Assembly: GCF_051020955.1 (NCBI RefSeq)
Contig: NC_135019.1
Coordinates: forward strand, 23,317,375-23,381,374
Direction of reading: 5' to 3'
DNA from: Megalopta genalis
Taxonomy: Eukaryota; Arthropoda; Insecta; Hymenoptera; Halictidae
DNA: 64,000 nucleotides
A program made the translations under genes and the position numbers. The notes below the pieces were generated by a model that saw only the letters and a list, made by a program, of their open reading frames with translations, did no database searches and had not been told where the DNA came from. The stretch's first letter is position 1. The number at the start of each line of letters is the position of its first letter. This document shows positions 48,688-60,560 of the stretch, piece after piece.

Positions 48688-49310
48688 GATACTGTTGGCG
48701 CAGCAAGTTTCTCGGTCACTTTTCAATTTTTATAACTGCGATGTTATGAAGCGCTTTAATCAAGAAGTACCACCTGGTTGTGAAGTGTAATTCTACCATT
48801 TTAAAGTTCAGAGTCCAATCTCGGGAATTCAGCCTTCATGTTTTCACTGGATCCTGCTTTTCTATAGAGTTTATTTCGGTGAACGTAATTTTGGTATACA
48901 ATTTTTATGTGAATAGTATAATACCTCTATGTACTACCATTATGTACATATATAGTACCGCTATATAATATCGCTATGTATTACCACTATGTAATACCAC
49001 ACATGTAAAACCACTATGTTTAATCGAAAGAAATTATTTGCTTTTTAAATAGTACATGATTGTCGTAGGTCTTGATGCGATGAACAGAAACATGTATATC
49101 AATTTTAAGAATATATTTTGCTTTAACTGTGAAGGTTATGCGAATGTTTCGTATGCAAAACAGTTCCATAGACTCTCCCAAACGCGACGGTATATTCTTA
49201 TGTAAGATTATAAACATTTATACTTGTTTAAATAACGCTTAAAGGGAGCGAGATAAAAATTGAAAAGTGACTGAGAAACTTGCTGCATTAACAGTGTCAT
49301 CAGTTTCGAT
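48688..49310. repeat. Inverted pair of 45-base segments
   Basis: ACTGTTGGCGCAGCAAGTTT plus CTCGGTCACTTTTCAATTTTT at 48690-48730 is inverted at 49253-49303 (AAAATTGAAAAGTGACTGAG and AACTTGCTGCATTAACAGT). The DNA between does not pair. It may be the ends of a decayed element, with GAGCGAGAT also shared. Confidence 0.6.
48895..49018. repeat. Degenerate TACCACTATGTA tandem repeat
   Basis: About six variants of a 17- to 20-base unit around TACCACTATGTAATACCA, lying inside the inverted pair. Confidence 0.6.
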
Positions 49311-50402
49311 GTTACTAAAAAATATATCATTGTATTCAGCAGAGTTTGCGGAATCGTTTTACATGAAAATCATCTCTGCATCTTCTACGGTTAAGCCAGG
49401 AAAAATTCTCAACATTAAGACTTTACCTACTGACGATTTTCTAATAGTCTAAAGTTGTCGATCGACAGTTGAACATTTCTTACAAAATTAACCATAAGTT
49501 TAAACTATAATCCAACAAATTATTGTGTTTATATAATGTAATAACTTCGTTTGTAATCTTCATCTTCCTCTTATGCCAAAATTGATTAATAAAAAGCAAA
49601 TTGACAGAGGCTTCAGGTGAATAAAGCGTTGAGAATTTGACTCTCCTCAAAGCTCGAGGCTGCCGAAGGAAAATAAATTAACGACTAAAATTGGCAAATA
49701 GCTAACGCAGTTGGAAAACACGGCTCCGTGTTAATCGCCGATGCGAGAGCGCCAGTTGTCAAGGCTCGTAGAGCCGACTCGAATTCATGCGCACCGCTCG
49801 CGATTCAGTATTTCATGGGAACAATAACCGGCCACTTTCGCAACGATTCGCAGGCTAACACTTGACACGACGGCAGCGGTCCGATGGTAAAATAAAGGCG
49901 GTGTCCCCGGGAGAGCCAGTGGTCTTACGGCGATGTACAGTGGACGAGGGAATCTTAGTCCAAGGTGCGAAACGCGCGTTGTTCGTGCGACCGGTCAGTC
50001 GTTGGATCTCTCGGATGGCTCTCGGAGGAAGGACGCGTCGTTCTGAAGAGTACTTCGACAGAAACGAATGGTTATGCATCCAGCCGACGTGATGGCTATT
50101 GAATTTCGAGCTGGTCCAGCTTTCGACTCGACCAGGTACGAACGTCTAACCGGTTCCGATTTTTTACCACCCACTCGGAACTGCTGACTGTTATTTTTAC
50201 GGTTTCCCATTTGCTCGATGCCGTCTGCGACTTCGGTTGACACAGTTTGTGTGCCGAGTGGTCAACTAATATTTACGTATGCATAAATTATCCGTAGGTT
50301 CACATCTGGATTTTAAGAAGCGAGGAGGAGCAGTTGTGGTCACAATAACTGTGCGTTCGTATTTGAACTCTCTTCGTGCCGGCCGAAGATATTGTATCTG
50401 AG

Positions 50403-50600
50403 TAGAGTTGGGTATAATTCGAACTTTTTGGAATAAATATCTAAGACAATTATCTGAATGAATATTCTTTAGTCGAATATTTTCTTCGAATAACAATTAA
50501 TCATTATTCGTCATAAATTATTCTATCTATTTGTTCGAATAGATTCGTCGTAACTTATTTATCGATTATTATTATTATTATATTATCGATTTGTTTTTGT
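50403..50600. mobile_element. hAT-like ended fragment with TTCGAAT interior
   Basis: AGAGTTGGGTATAATTCGAA is followed by several TTATTCG / TTCGAATA variants. Matches the 44082 element. A clear right end is not present; GACGCCCAATGTTTA at about 50604 could be a decayed one. Confidence 0.45.
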
Positions 50601-50857
50601 AAAGACGCCCAATGTTTAACAAAAACAAGATATTACGTGAAAACTAAAAACATAAGGAAAGTCTAATTGGTCTCGAAAGATAAAGGAGAGATTCCTGAAT
50701 ATGTCAGTAGTGATATTTATAATATTTTATGCTTCTAAGAAATGTTAGATTACTGTCGAAGTTTAAAAAATGTCGAAGAACGTACTTTCTACAGAATATA
50801 ATACCATATTTACGCGAAAAGTGCTTTATCTGACACGAAAATTGAACAATGCAGCTA
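50601..50857. other. AT-rich stretch
   Basis: Nothing recognised. Confidence 0.35.
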
Positions 50858-50922
50858 CAGTATTTTCTTCCTAATTCGCGCTCAGATTGCGCACAAAAAT
50901 AGACAATTTGGGAAGAGCAGAT
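50858..50922. mobile_element. Hairpin MITE A, left-end fragment
   Basis: CAGTATTTTCTTCCTAATTC, GCGCTCAGATTG and GACAATTTGGGAAGAG match the first 65 bases of the copy at 14784, after a TA at 50856-50857. The right part is missing. Confidence 0.8.
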
Positions 50923-51709
50923 GCCTGAGGACACTAAAGCCCTTCTTATCTAAAATGTATAAATCGATTTTCCATTTCATTTTAAATATACCCCGCAAAT
51001 TTTATTGCATTATCTCTAAAATTGGCGAAGTTGCGGTAAATTTTGTATTGACGTGCGATGTTCACAAATAAGGTTGATCGTCGTGTTTCCTACCTCTACG
51101 TTTGACAAATACGAGTCTTTGGTAACAGACGATCTGTTTGGTCAAGTAATGATCTTCTGGTATCTTTTTTCTGCATTGTGAACGAAGAAACGGAGTCTTT
51201 TAGTTTAAACTACGACAGTGAACCAATGAAGATCTACAAAATCTGATCGAAACTCGAAACTCGACTTCGACAAGAGGATACTTGGAAACATAATTATAGT
51301 AAAAGACGGAGAACTCAAGCGATATGTCATATGAAAATTCAAGTGGGCAGATTGCAAATAAGAAAATTTTTAATCCATCCCTTGCATGTTGCCCTAACAA
51401 GTGTTACACTAATATCTACTCTGCATTCCAGAAAGAATTGTATGTCAATTTTTGTGAGCACCAAAGTAAATCTCTTCAGAACCTCTATTTATCAGGATGA
51501 ATGGTGTCAAAACAAATTAAGTCTGGGAACATTAACCCAAAATAGAAGCCGTATGAAAATCTGTGGGAGTATTTTGTTACATATATAATGGATCTAGATT
51601 CATTATTTGTCGAAAATTTTTGCTTCAACCTTTTCACATATCTGTAAAACGACTTCGCATTATTCAAGTAAAAGTGTTCGCAACTTTGGATTATATTCAA
51701 AGAAACTGA
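50923..51709. other. AT-rich stretch before an open frame
   Basis: No gene called. An 85-codon frame at 51331-51588 precedes the longer frame at 51710 and could belong with it, but no link is visible. Confidence 0.3.
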
Positions 51710-52132
51710 ACAAGTTGTGCAGAAGTTATTTACGGAAAGGGCATTATAAAAACATGGGGTAGATCTGTAACTTCTTTTTACCACAAGAAACATACAGCAA
51801 AGGGCAAGCACTTTACGATACAGAAATACTACCGTATTAAATGCTCAACTTGCGATAATATTCTTCCTAGTTCGTCCTATGAACAATTTTCATTTTTTTC
51901 AAGGTGCGACACATTTCCAACTGATTTCGCAATGCGGATACCAATTGCACCAAAGCCAATCGTAAATTCAGAAAAGCTGCACAACGTTAGAAGTTGGTTT
52001 GATTTTTTGAACGAAGAAGAAGTAAATTGCTTTGTAAAGCAATTTAAGAACAATTTATCAATAGGTACACAATTTGTAGACTTTGATTTTGTTTGCGATG
52101 AACCAAGTGTCATTGAAAATATACATAGATGA
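51710..52132 (+). CDS. Unidentified 140-codon open frame, possible last exon
   Basis: The frame is open from 51710 (after a TGA at 51707-51709) to a TAG/TGA-type stop ending at 52132, although the surroundings are AT-rich. It has a CSTC pair (residues 45-48) and another Cys near residue 66, then a charged C-terminal half with FLNEEEVNCFVKQFKNN and VDFDFVCDEPS. It has no early ATG (first Met is residue 75, position 51932). An acceptor-like TTTTTTCAAG at about 51894 could open an exon at 51904. AATAAA occurs downstream at 52138, 52248 and 52264, as in a 3' end. No family recognised. Could equally be a decayed gene or chance. Confidence 0.3.
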   Translation, partial: TSCAEVIYGKGIIKTWGRSVTSFYHKKHTAKGKHFTIQKYYRIKCSTCDNILPSSSYEQFSFFSRCDTFPTDFAMRIPIAPKPIVNSEKLHNVRSWFDFLNEEEVNCFVKQFKNNLSIGTQFVDFDFVCDEPSVIENIHR

Positions 52133-52280
52133 AGCCGAATAAATTGAAGCAGACAAACGGCACTTTTTCATTTTTATGTTACAAAATTATAATTTCACTA
52201 ATTCTAAACATGTATATATTCTCAAATATTATATACAAATCATAAACAATAAAGAATAATGTTAATAAATATCACTGTTT
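52133..52280 (+). promoter_or_regulatory. Possible 3' UTR with AATAAA signals
   Basis: Three AATAAA hexamers in AT-rich DNA after the open frame at 51710-52132. In AT-rich DNA this is weak evidence by itself. Confidence 0.25.
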
Positions 52281-53936
52281 GCCACATTTTTGTATTTTAT
52301 GCAAGAAGGATCTGAGGATATTATAATCAATAATTATCGCATAAGATACATTTATTACATAGTTCATATTACACTAATGAAGTGAAAACGAGAAAAATTT
52401 AAGTTATAAATATCCTAAAGAATTTTAGAACTTCACTAGATATAAGAAATTTTCGTCTTCATAATGTTTAGACACTTTTTTCTCATTCCTTTTCCGTTTT
52501 CAGATTCGTGTTTGAGAAGTGAATAAAACATAAAAATTTTCAACAATTCTTTTGATATTTTTATTATCTTGTATTTTTTTTACAGATCAAAATCCTTTGT
52601 TTCAAAGATAAAGGAAATATAGTAAGTTCGTAGTTGATGGTTAAAGAATAACGTAAAAGAAGACAAAAGCGGGTGCTACAAGATTCCAGAAAAATTAGGG
52701 ATTATAAAAGAAATCTAAGGAGTCACAATATATCTAACGGTTAATATTTTTAAAAATACAATTTGGGCAATTATATTCGCCAAATGTAGTTTTATGAGTC
52801 GGAAGAAACAAACAAGAATGATTTCTAAGGCGGCGGAAAGTAGTGTAACAATTTCATTCTTCCGCTTTTTTGTCACAAGTGCATAAAATCCGCAGCAATC
52901 AGTATCGTTGATGTGACAATAAGTTTCTTAAAATCGATTTCAACAGTTTCTATAAAACCCGATGCAGACGCGTTCGATACAATTAAACTATAGAAACGAA
53001 GGTATCTGAAACTCGTAAACGATCGATAGATCGAACGCAGTTGGAACGTGTCAGAGATGAGAAGTTCAAGATGCGTCTAGACTTGTTAATCTTCCGACAG
53101 AATAAGGTACATCTATTTGAAGGTTGGATACGAGTGATATTTTGCTCTCCGCGTTCATAGAAATAGGAATACGTTATCGAGGCTCGCATGTTAGGTCCTC
53201 GAAACGATTCTCGAACTAACTTGTATCCGACACGGCACGTACTGAAACGCGTTTGAAGAGATTTTATTCGATTTAATATCTTATATCGAAATCAGGAAAT
53301 GTTCAAAGGTATTTCCACCTATTTACGAGCGACGCCGTCGGTTTAGTGTCCGTGCTCTACCATACAGAGAGGCTTTAGCCACCATAGCTCCGTTCCGTGC
53401 GACGACGTGAGAAAACAATCGAACAGAGAGAATTGTATTGGTCTCGCGAACCCCGCTATTCATTGTCGATTAATTTTGTAGCGATGTTTGCAGGCTTATA
53501 AAATGTGAAATTCAATTCGATGATTTTATTTTCACCTTTTTTAGTTCTCTGTCACTTTGAAATCACATATACCGGTTTGTAGAGACCAGAAATAACAATT
53601 GTGTCATAAATTTGATAGAAAAAGATTAAGAATAGAAGATTGATTTTTATTTACATAAAGAGTATGTCGTTATCACTGAGTTTTACAGGAAATTTTATAA
53701 AATACAATGATTAGAAAACATGAACTTTTATGTTTGTGGTTACTACTAACCATTATAAACGACGGACGTAGGGTTTGGTTACAAATAACCATTATCGACG
53801 ATCAAATATTAATTCTCATATTAATTCCCAATAATCATTCTACAATTATAATATAACCATAAAATATAGAATTGTAATTATAATTTGTATTATAATTGTA
53901 AGATAACGTTTTAATTATATATTTGTGTATAATTAG

Positions 53937-53942
<6 letters not shown>
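52281..53942. other. AT-rich stretch
   Basis: A W-type solo end, GTGCATAAAATCCGCAGC, is at 52879. 53200-53470 is more CpG-rich. No gene recognised. Confidence 0.35.

Positions 53943-53979
<37 letters not shown>
53943..53979. repeat. (TA)n microsatellite
   Basis: About 17 TA dinucleotides, embedded in a decayed TATAATTATAGAA-type AT-rich region (53810-54125). Confidence 0.9.
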
Positions 53980-53981
<2 letters not shown>

Positions 53982-55160
53982 TATAGAATTATAGAATTAG
54001 ATACATTATAGAAATATATAACTATATAAATTATAGAAGTATATAATTATAAAAATTGCATTTAATTATATAAATTATAGAATAATTACAAATTATATAA
54101 ATATAATTATATTTTGTATTATAATTTCTTGTTTCAATTTCTCACATAATTCAGTAACGTAATTTCACGTAATCTCATCCTTCTTGTATGTATTCCTGAT
54201 TACTTTGAAACTCGTAATAACTAAAATCACACGAAATCTCTCACGTGCAGACGTAAGTAATACAAATCCGAAAATAAACTTCGAAACTGCATTAAGAAGT
54301 TCGATTCCCATTTCGAATTCCGCGAGTGTTCGTGACTGTAAACTGTAACACGGCCCGGTGTAATCTTCCTCATTTAAATTTCTTAATTTACTCGAGCCTC
54401 ATTTTATCATCGTGGAACGTGAACGTTTTACATTTATTTCCCAACGAGTTATTTCTCGCCTCATCTATTTAAAAATATATTTTATTACTTCGAACGCAAG
54501 TATAAAATTATTTCGATCCTTTTAAATCGGAATACGTATCGACCAATAAAACATTGGTAAAACGTTGCTTGTTGTCGCAGCTGTTGATTGCTAATAAATA
54601 TACATATACATAGAGCGCATTCCGTTTGCAGCGCTTTTGAAATGCGCACATTTTTCTACGTCGGATGCCGTCGAGCACAGTCGAATAATTTCCCAACGTT
54701 TTAATACCCGCGATTTGTTGTCATTACTGTTTTCCCAGGTTCGAGTATTAGCATTTCGTCGCCGGCTGGTAACATAACAGAAAGGTGGGGATCAGTTTTA
54801 CCGGTAATCTGCTTTTGCCTGGACGTGCAGGTAGACCCAGAAAGCTTCTTTAATTCAGATTCGTTCTGCAGTCCGGAATAGGTAATTTAAATCTTCAAAA
54901 TATTCCGTCAATCGCCGACCGTAACCTCCTTCTCGCGCTGTTGGATGAATTTCAGAATTTATCGTGTTTTGACGTGACCATATTGCCGTGAAATAATTTC
55001 GAAATCCTCGACGCGTTTTACATTTCGTTTGACTCCCAGAAATAACGTTTTTCCTTCAACGTTATATCGAGAAATCCGTTTAACTGTTCCCTCAAAAGGA
55101 CGTCCTTTGTTTTATGAAATTGCATTTCATCGAATCGAAGAAAAATTTAATATCACGATT
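53980..55160. other. AT-rich, then mixed stretch
   Basis: Up to 54125 decayed AT repeats; afterwards unique sequence without recognisable gene. Confidence 0.35.
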
Positions 55161-55395
55161 AAAGTTCGATTAACATCTATTATTATCTATTATTCTTTTT
55201 ATTATCAAGTTCGATTATTTTACATATTATTACGTTCTATTAATTTATTTATCGTTCGATTCTATTATTTTATTTACTATTAAGCTCAATTATTTCATTT
55301 ACGATTAAGTTCTATTATTTTATCTATTATTAAATTACATTATTTTATTCATTAGTAAACTCTATCATTTTATTTGCTATTAAATTCGGCTACTT
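55161..55395. repeat. 25-bp AT-rich tandem array, about nine copies
   Basis: Units such as ATTAAGTTCTATTATTTTAT plus CTATT repeat every 25 bases, with substitutions but constant length in the middle of the array. Confidence 0.8.
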
Positions 55396-58300
55396 ATAGC
55401 GTAATCAAATTATTATCGAGTAACATGTAACTTTCAAATTGTAGTTCTATTGGTATTTTAATCATTTCTTTTATGGCGTTTCTTTTGACAATCTTCTCAT
55501 CTCGTTTTGCATAATCTGCAAGTACTCTGTACACACAACGATTCCAAAAGAGCTCGAAGATGTCGCAACCTGGCGCGATCGTAAGCTTTGGTGTCGCGAA
55601 TCAGTGTGCACAGGTTTTTGGTCTCAAAAGGTGTCGCACAGGTTGTTTGCACACTGAAGACGCTTGATTTGGCTCTTCATGATCATATTCTCTTACTAAA
55701 ATCGGGGAAACATAGACTGAAAGCGGACTAATCTGATTTAAGCATTTGAAAGTCTACGGACGTCAGATTTGTCGCCGGTTTCTTAAGTAATAATTACAGA
55801 TTCTAGTTTATAATTTGCAGAATATTGTTCTTTACAGTTATCCATGTCAATGTTTATATTATAAGCTTACAATTTTTCAGAATACCGCTGATTTCATGAT
55901 TCTTTGTCAATTTTGATATTGTAAACTTATAATTTCCAAATTGTATTCCAGTTTACTGTTCCTTTTATGTCTCTTTGTTAATTTTCATATTGTGTCATCG
56001 ATAAAGACGAAGTCTTTTATTATTATTATTCAATATTCCGGTCAAATACTTTTACTAAAGAAATGGTGTTTAGTACGATACGAAGCACAATAGGGAGACA
56101 CATTATAAAAATGAATACAATACTGTAACGTATTTAAGTATTCTTAGACGCGTTTCAACGCCGGACTCTTGCATTAAGAATAATTATGCAACACCTGCTT
56201 CTTTTCGGGCTTCCGTTTATTTCAATGCAATGCCGTTTTTTTCAGATTGAACAGCTTTCAGTGAAAGCTTTATGCTTCGCCGGTGTTCGAGTTCTTCGTA
56301 ATTTTTAAAACTATGTAACGCCGTAATAATAATCAGATTCGAGTTGATTCGATTGAATTTTACGCTTATATAAAACGAAAATTGTTTCAAATGGAATTAT
56401 CCGTGCAGAACGAATAGGATCAAAGCGATCGAAATTATGATTGCACTGGAACACCCGAATTTTATTAAGGTCACGACTATAAATTTATTTAAAACGTGCA
56501 CCGGAGTCACGGCAATGCCTGCCGAAAATGGAGCACAATCGGAAATAATTCTGCGTGTTTTATGGCCCGGCGATCTCCTTTGATTAATTATTAAAATTTC
56601 ATGATTTTTCCCGTGTAATTACGCGTTTTCTCTTCTCACGCTCCGTAGAAATTTATGCATCGACGGAAAAGAATGGGACGGTCGTGTGAAACAATAAAAT
56701 ACACTGTGACGATCATCGCAATAATAACAATTTACTTTTGACCGAACGTTAAAGAAATTTTCTATGCTATCGGTGAAATCCGCTGTTCCCAGCGGAATGT
56801 TTGCAAAATGTGAATCACGGAACGAGAGGAAACCAAAGGAACAGCGTAACAAACGTTTATCTGGGTCAGGTAAACTGGCAACTCGAGCAAGGAAAGCCGC
56901 AGAGTTGCATCGAACGAAATTCCAGTGCTTTCTGACAAGATGAGGAAATCGTTTGAACCGCATGTAAAACAGGGACATATCATCTCGCTACCCATATGTC
57001 CGCTAAAGCAATTCGGCTTACCTGTCCCGTCTCTCCAGAGGAACTTCGCCAGCTCTTGTCTTCAATTCCCAAATAACGATTTTACATCTGCTGCGTTAAG
57101 GCGTCCAACTCGATGCAGCAATTTAATTAAGGGAGTCAAACGAATCGTAAAATTAATTTCGCGTTGCGCGATATGTATGTTACTTAGCACCATTTTTATA
57201 AAATATGTAGTGACATTCCTTCATTCTTTGGAAGCTCTTTTCAATTGTACAAACATGTAAAACTACGATATTTTATTTTGAACCCACCCTTTATGAATTT
57301 AATCTGCGAAGATATTTTTCGATTTTCGAATGGGATGCATTGTCAATAAGACACTGTAATATGCGTTTCTTTATATAATAGCAACACATGTTTGAAATTT
57401 CCTGAGGAAACACGTTTTTGCTTTAAATTTGATAAAAATCATATAACATTTTGAAGCTCAATTATGATGATATTAGTGAAGATCTTGATGAAGAATTATT
57501 ATACAGTAGATATGATTAAAAGACTCGTCGAATTTGTTATGAAAGTAAGTTGATTCAACAACAGAACTATTGTACTCTAAATGCGACTAATGTATATTGT
57601 TTTATAGCAATTTATTTAAAACTTCCGACGACTTTTATTATAATATATACTCGAAGGAAGAAGTTTTCGTATAAACATTTCTGATAAAAACATTTTTTTC
57701 GTATCAGGAATCGTGAAAGAAAAAATCAGAAAAAATATTATTTCGACTGGTTTGGTGCTTCTAATGTTAACAAATTGTTCTAAATGTATTTATTGAAATT
57801 TCCTCACAAAATTTTTAGATTTAAAGATCTTGCGACTTATTGTTAAATGAACAAAAGACTTATTGTTAAACGAACAAAATGAAACGGGAAATTCCGTTCG
57901 AAAATTATTACCGCGTTAGTAATTCTGTTAACCGGTTAATTAATAAATAAACAGCAAGACTGATCGAACGATTCCAGGAGCTCTCGAATAACATACCAGG
58001 AGAAGTATTGCACGTTAAGTAATCAAACGTTGTCGGGAACAAAAATGTTCACCGCAAACTTTAATATCACACCCGCCGCAGTGCAGAAATTTTCACATAA
58101 TAAAATATTTCAGAAGCGAATACGAGTATTTATCATGCAAACACACCTATGGTACGATTGCGGCGCATTCTCTGCAGGAAATTTGATGGTACGATACCGC
58201 GAGAAAACACACAAAGGATACTACTTTATTCTTGTCTGCGGCGAACCTAGAATCCACGCATCACCGACTCTAAAAGGTGCACAGGGTATACAAAAACTAA

Positions 58301-58483
58301 TAACCGCGTCTTTAAACAGCGCTTCAATATTGTTTGATCGATGCATATTTCAGGAACAACATTTCCGCTTTGTAGAAAAAATTATTATTAAATAGTTACG
58401 TCGATGCGTTTCCTGTGAAAGAGAGCACAATACCGTATGCTATCAATCAAATTTATGCTGCTTTATGAATAGTTACGACTAGT
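55396..58483. other. Long stretch without recognised genes
   Basis: A weak repeat at 55780-55990 is listed separately. 56500-57100 is CpG-richer with overlapping frames. A 121-codon plus frame at 58030-58395 has no family resemblance and is not called. Confidence 0.35.
55780..55990. repeat. Diverged tandem repeat of 60-70 bp
   Basis: TGTCAATGTTTATATTATAA, TGTCAATTTTGATATTGTAA and TGTTAATTTTCATATTGTG start three diverged units. Confidence 0.5.
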
Positions 58484-58685
58484 GGATTTTTATGGGAAAT
58501 AGAAATTGTCTGCATTAATTGTAAAATATAGTAGCCAAATACAAATTTCTTTCTTTCTATCATGTATCATTTTAATAAAATGAGAGCGACGATGTATCGA
58601 TATTTATGATTTCTTTTAATTTTGCTAGTGATTCAATTAGATCTTATTCATTTTTTGCGATAAGTGTGTAAAGGTTCGCAGTGTA
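58484..58685 (-). mobile_element. W-family MITE, reverse orientation
   Basis: Left end TAGTGGATTTTTATGGGAAA followed by TAGAAATTGTCTGCATTAAT; right end GCGATAAGTGTGTAAAGGTT then CGCAGTGTAG. Same order as the copy at 29939. Right end more decayed. Confidence 0.55.
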
Positions 58686-59203
58686 GTTATGAGAAACTAA
58701 ACATGAAATGAACAATTTCATTTCTTTTTTAATTGTAATGCTGCGAGATTTGCGAGGTGATCTATTTTAGGTCGAACACCGTCCACTAATATTTTCTCCT
58801 CGCTGAGCAAGAGACGGATTATTTTATATTTTTCTATAAAACGCTAGATGTACATATTAGTTTACCGAAGCTAACGATCGACGCTTATTATACAATGTGT
58901 ACAATTTATTCGGCACACTTGTTCGTTCCACACTTTTATCAGTGAAATTGTAATAGGGAGAGTTGAAGTTTCAAAAGCACGCCACGAGAATCGATCGTGT
59001 TGAAGCGAACTTTCAATAGCGCTTTGACGTCCGCATGTATCGACGTTGAACGTTTCTTCATATTCGCGAGAGTCAAAGGAACGATGTTTATTGTATCCTA
59101 ATAAGTTTCATTTTCATTTGTCACTTTTTCATTCTAATATTAATCTGCTAGCTGAGTCGTCACTTATTTGCGAAGAAGAAACGTGAAAATATCGTAGCAT
59201 ATA
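58686..59203. other. Unique stretch
   Basis: No gene or repeat recognised. Confidence 0.35.
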
Positions 59204-60439
59204 CAAGGTGAGTCTCGTAACACGACGGCATTAAATAATCCATAAAATATTTGTTGTACGAAAAAATATTTCAGACAGAAGTTGCGTGACTTCCAAGGTT
59301 TTATCCATCAGTTTTATATTATTTTGCATTTTTATCATGATGACTTTCAAGTCATCTTGAATTTTTCAAATGGAATGGTTAATATTTGTACCCGAATTCG
59401 GATAAAGCATTCAATAAAGCGTTCTACATAAAAAAGTATTACACCAAATGGAGTCTAAGATACAGTGGCCCTTAAAAATGTTCGTACACCTTTTAAAACG
59501 CAGTAACTATTTTGAAACTGAACTAAATGACTTGAATTTTTTTAAATGATAGAGGGACTAGTCTACTAGACTAGTCTACTAGACCGAAATGCTTTTTTTA
59601 AAATTTTGCTATTACTTGGAATAACAAAAAAATAAAAATCTCTCGTTTTTTAACTTTTTTATTTAAGCCTATAATGAAAATTAAAAAAATATTTCTCGTA
59701 AATCTCGCTAACTTATATGTATGTTGAAAACGCAAAAATCGCAGTTTTATCACGATCATGACCAGAAACTGTAAAAATATATATATGCAGTTTTTAAAAT
59801 GCTTCAACGAGGGTATTTAATTTTTTCTTTTCATTACAAGTAATAGTAAAATTAGAAAAAAGCTTCTTAGCCAACGTCTAGTATACTCCTTCTGTCAAAT
59901 CATATAGTTCAGTTTTGAAAAAGTCATTGCGTTTTGAAAGCTGTACAAACACTTTTGTGGGCCACTGTGGTTACTGAGATATTAGCGAAAGTATATTAGG
60001 TTTATTAGGAAAGATCGTTAATCAATGTGACTATTAACACAACGTAGTCAGAAAACTTTGTTTACGAGTCGCCGGTCAGTATTGGAAAACACAGTCCTAG
60101 GTGCTACATAGTTAACAAAGTATGCAACAATGTATTGATCGTGCATTTTCTGCAATAACAGCAGGAACTTTTGAAAATGTTTCTCGTTCTGTAATAATGA
60201 GAATATGTAGAATATGTAGAATTCAACGATTTATCCTAATTCGGAAAGAAATATTAAATATTCCACTTAAAAAATTGAAAGTGATCTCCATATCTTGATA
60301 AAAAATGCAAAATAACATAAAACTGATTATAATACTCTATGTCTCCCTAGAAGTCATGTAACTTCTATCTGAAGAATTTTTTCATATAACAAATATTTTA
60401 TGACATAATCGATATCGTTGTGTTACGAGACTCACCCTA
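59204..60439. mobile_element. GGTGAGTC foldback element with nested MITE
   Basis: Ends CAAGGTGAGTCTCGTAACAC and, inverted, TAGGGTGAGTCTCGTAACAC, flanked by TA (59202-59203, 60440-60441). Arms of about 235 bases share AAATATTTGTTGTACG, AGTTTTATATTATTTTGCAT and GGATAAAGCATTCAA. A MITE (59463-59967) lies just inside the left arm. A truncated relative is at 34711-34906. Confidence 0.88.
59463..59967. mobile_element. ACTAGTC palindromic MITE, copy 2 (505 bp), nested
   Basis: Ends CAGTGGCCCTTAAAAATGTT and, inverted, CAGTGGCCCACAAAAGTGTT. Left TA at 59461-59462; right flank decayed to TG. The body (ACACCTTTTAAAACGCAGTA, GACTTGAATTTTTTTAAATG, GGGACTAGTCTACTAGAC) is that of 60561-61194 and 24352-25050, but the outer 25 bases differ. 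Confidence 0.85.
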
Positions 60440-60560
60440 TATACATATTATATCATTTAAAAATGAAAGAAACATTGCAAATTTTTATGAATGTACAAAA
60501 TCAAAGAGTCTTTTCCGATCACGAATATAAAGAAATATATTTCCGAATTACTGAAACATA

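Larger units (their letters stand above)
47965..50402. other. Mixed stretch: W-like end, inverted pair, GC island
   Basis: A W-like end CACTGCGAATCTTTATGCAA starts at 47972. An inverted pair and an AT-rich repeat are listed separately. 49740-50250 is a CpG-rich island with overlapping open frames. No gene recognised. Confidence 0.35.

Noticed and set aside
54300..54320. GTTCGATTCCC resembling a tRNA T-loop
   Set aside because: No acceptor, D or anticodon stem can be paired around it.
58030..58395. 121-codon plus-strand open frame
   Set aside because: No domain or family resemblance, no exon boundaries; chance cannot be excluded.
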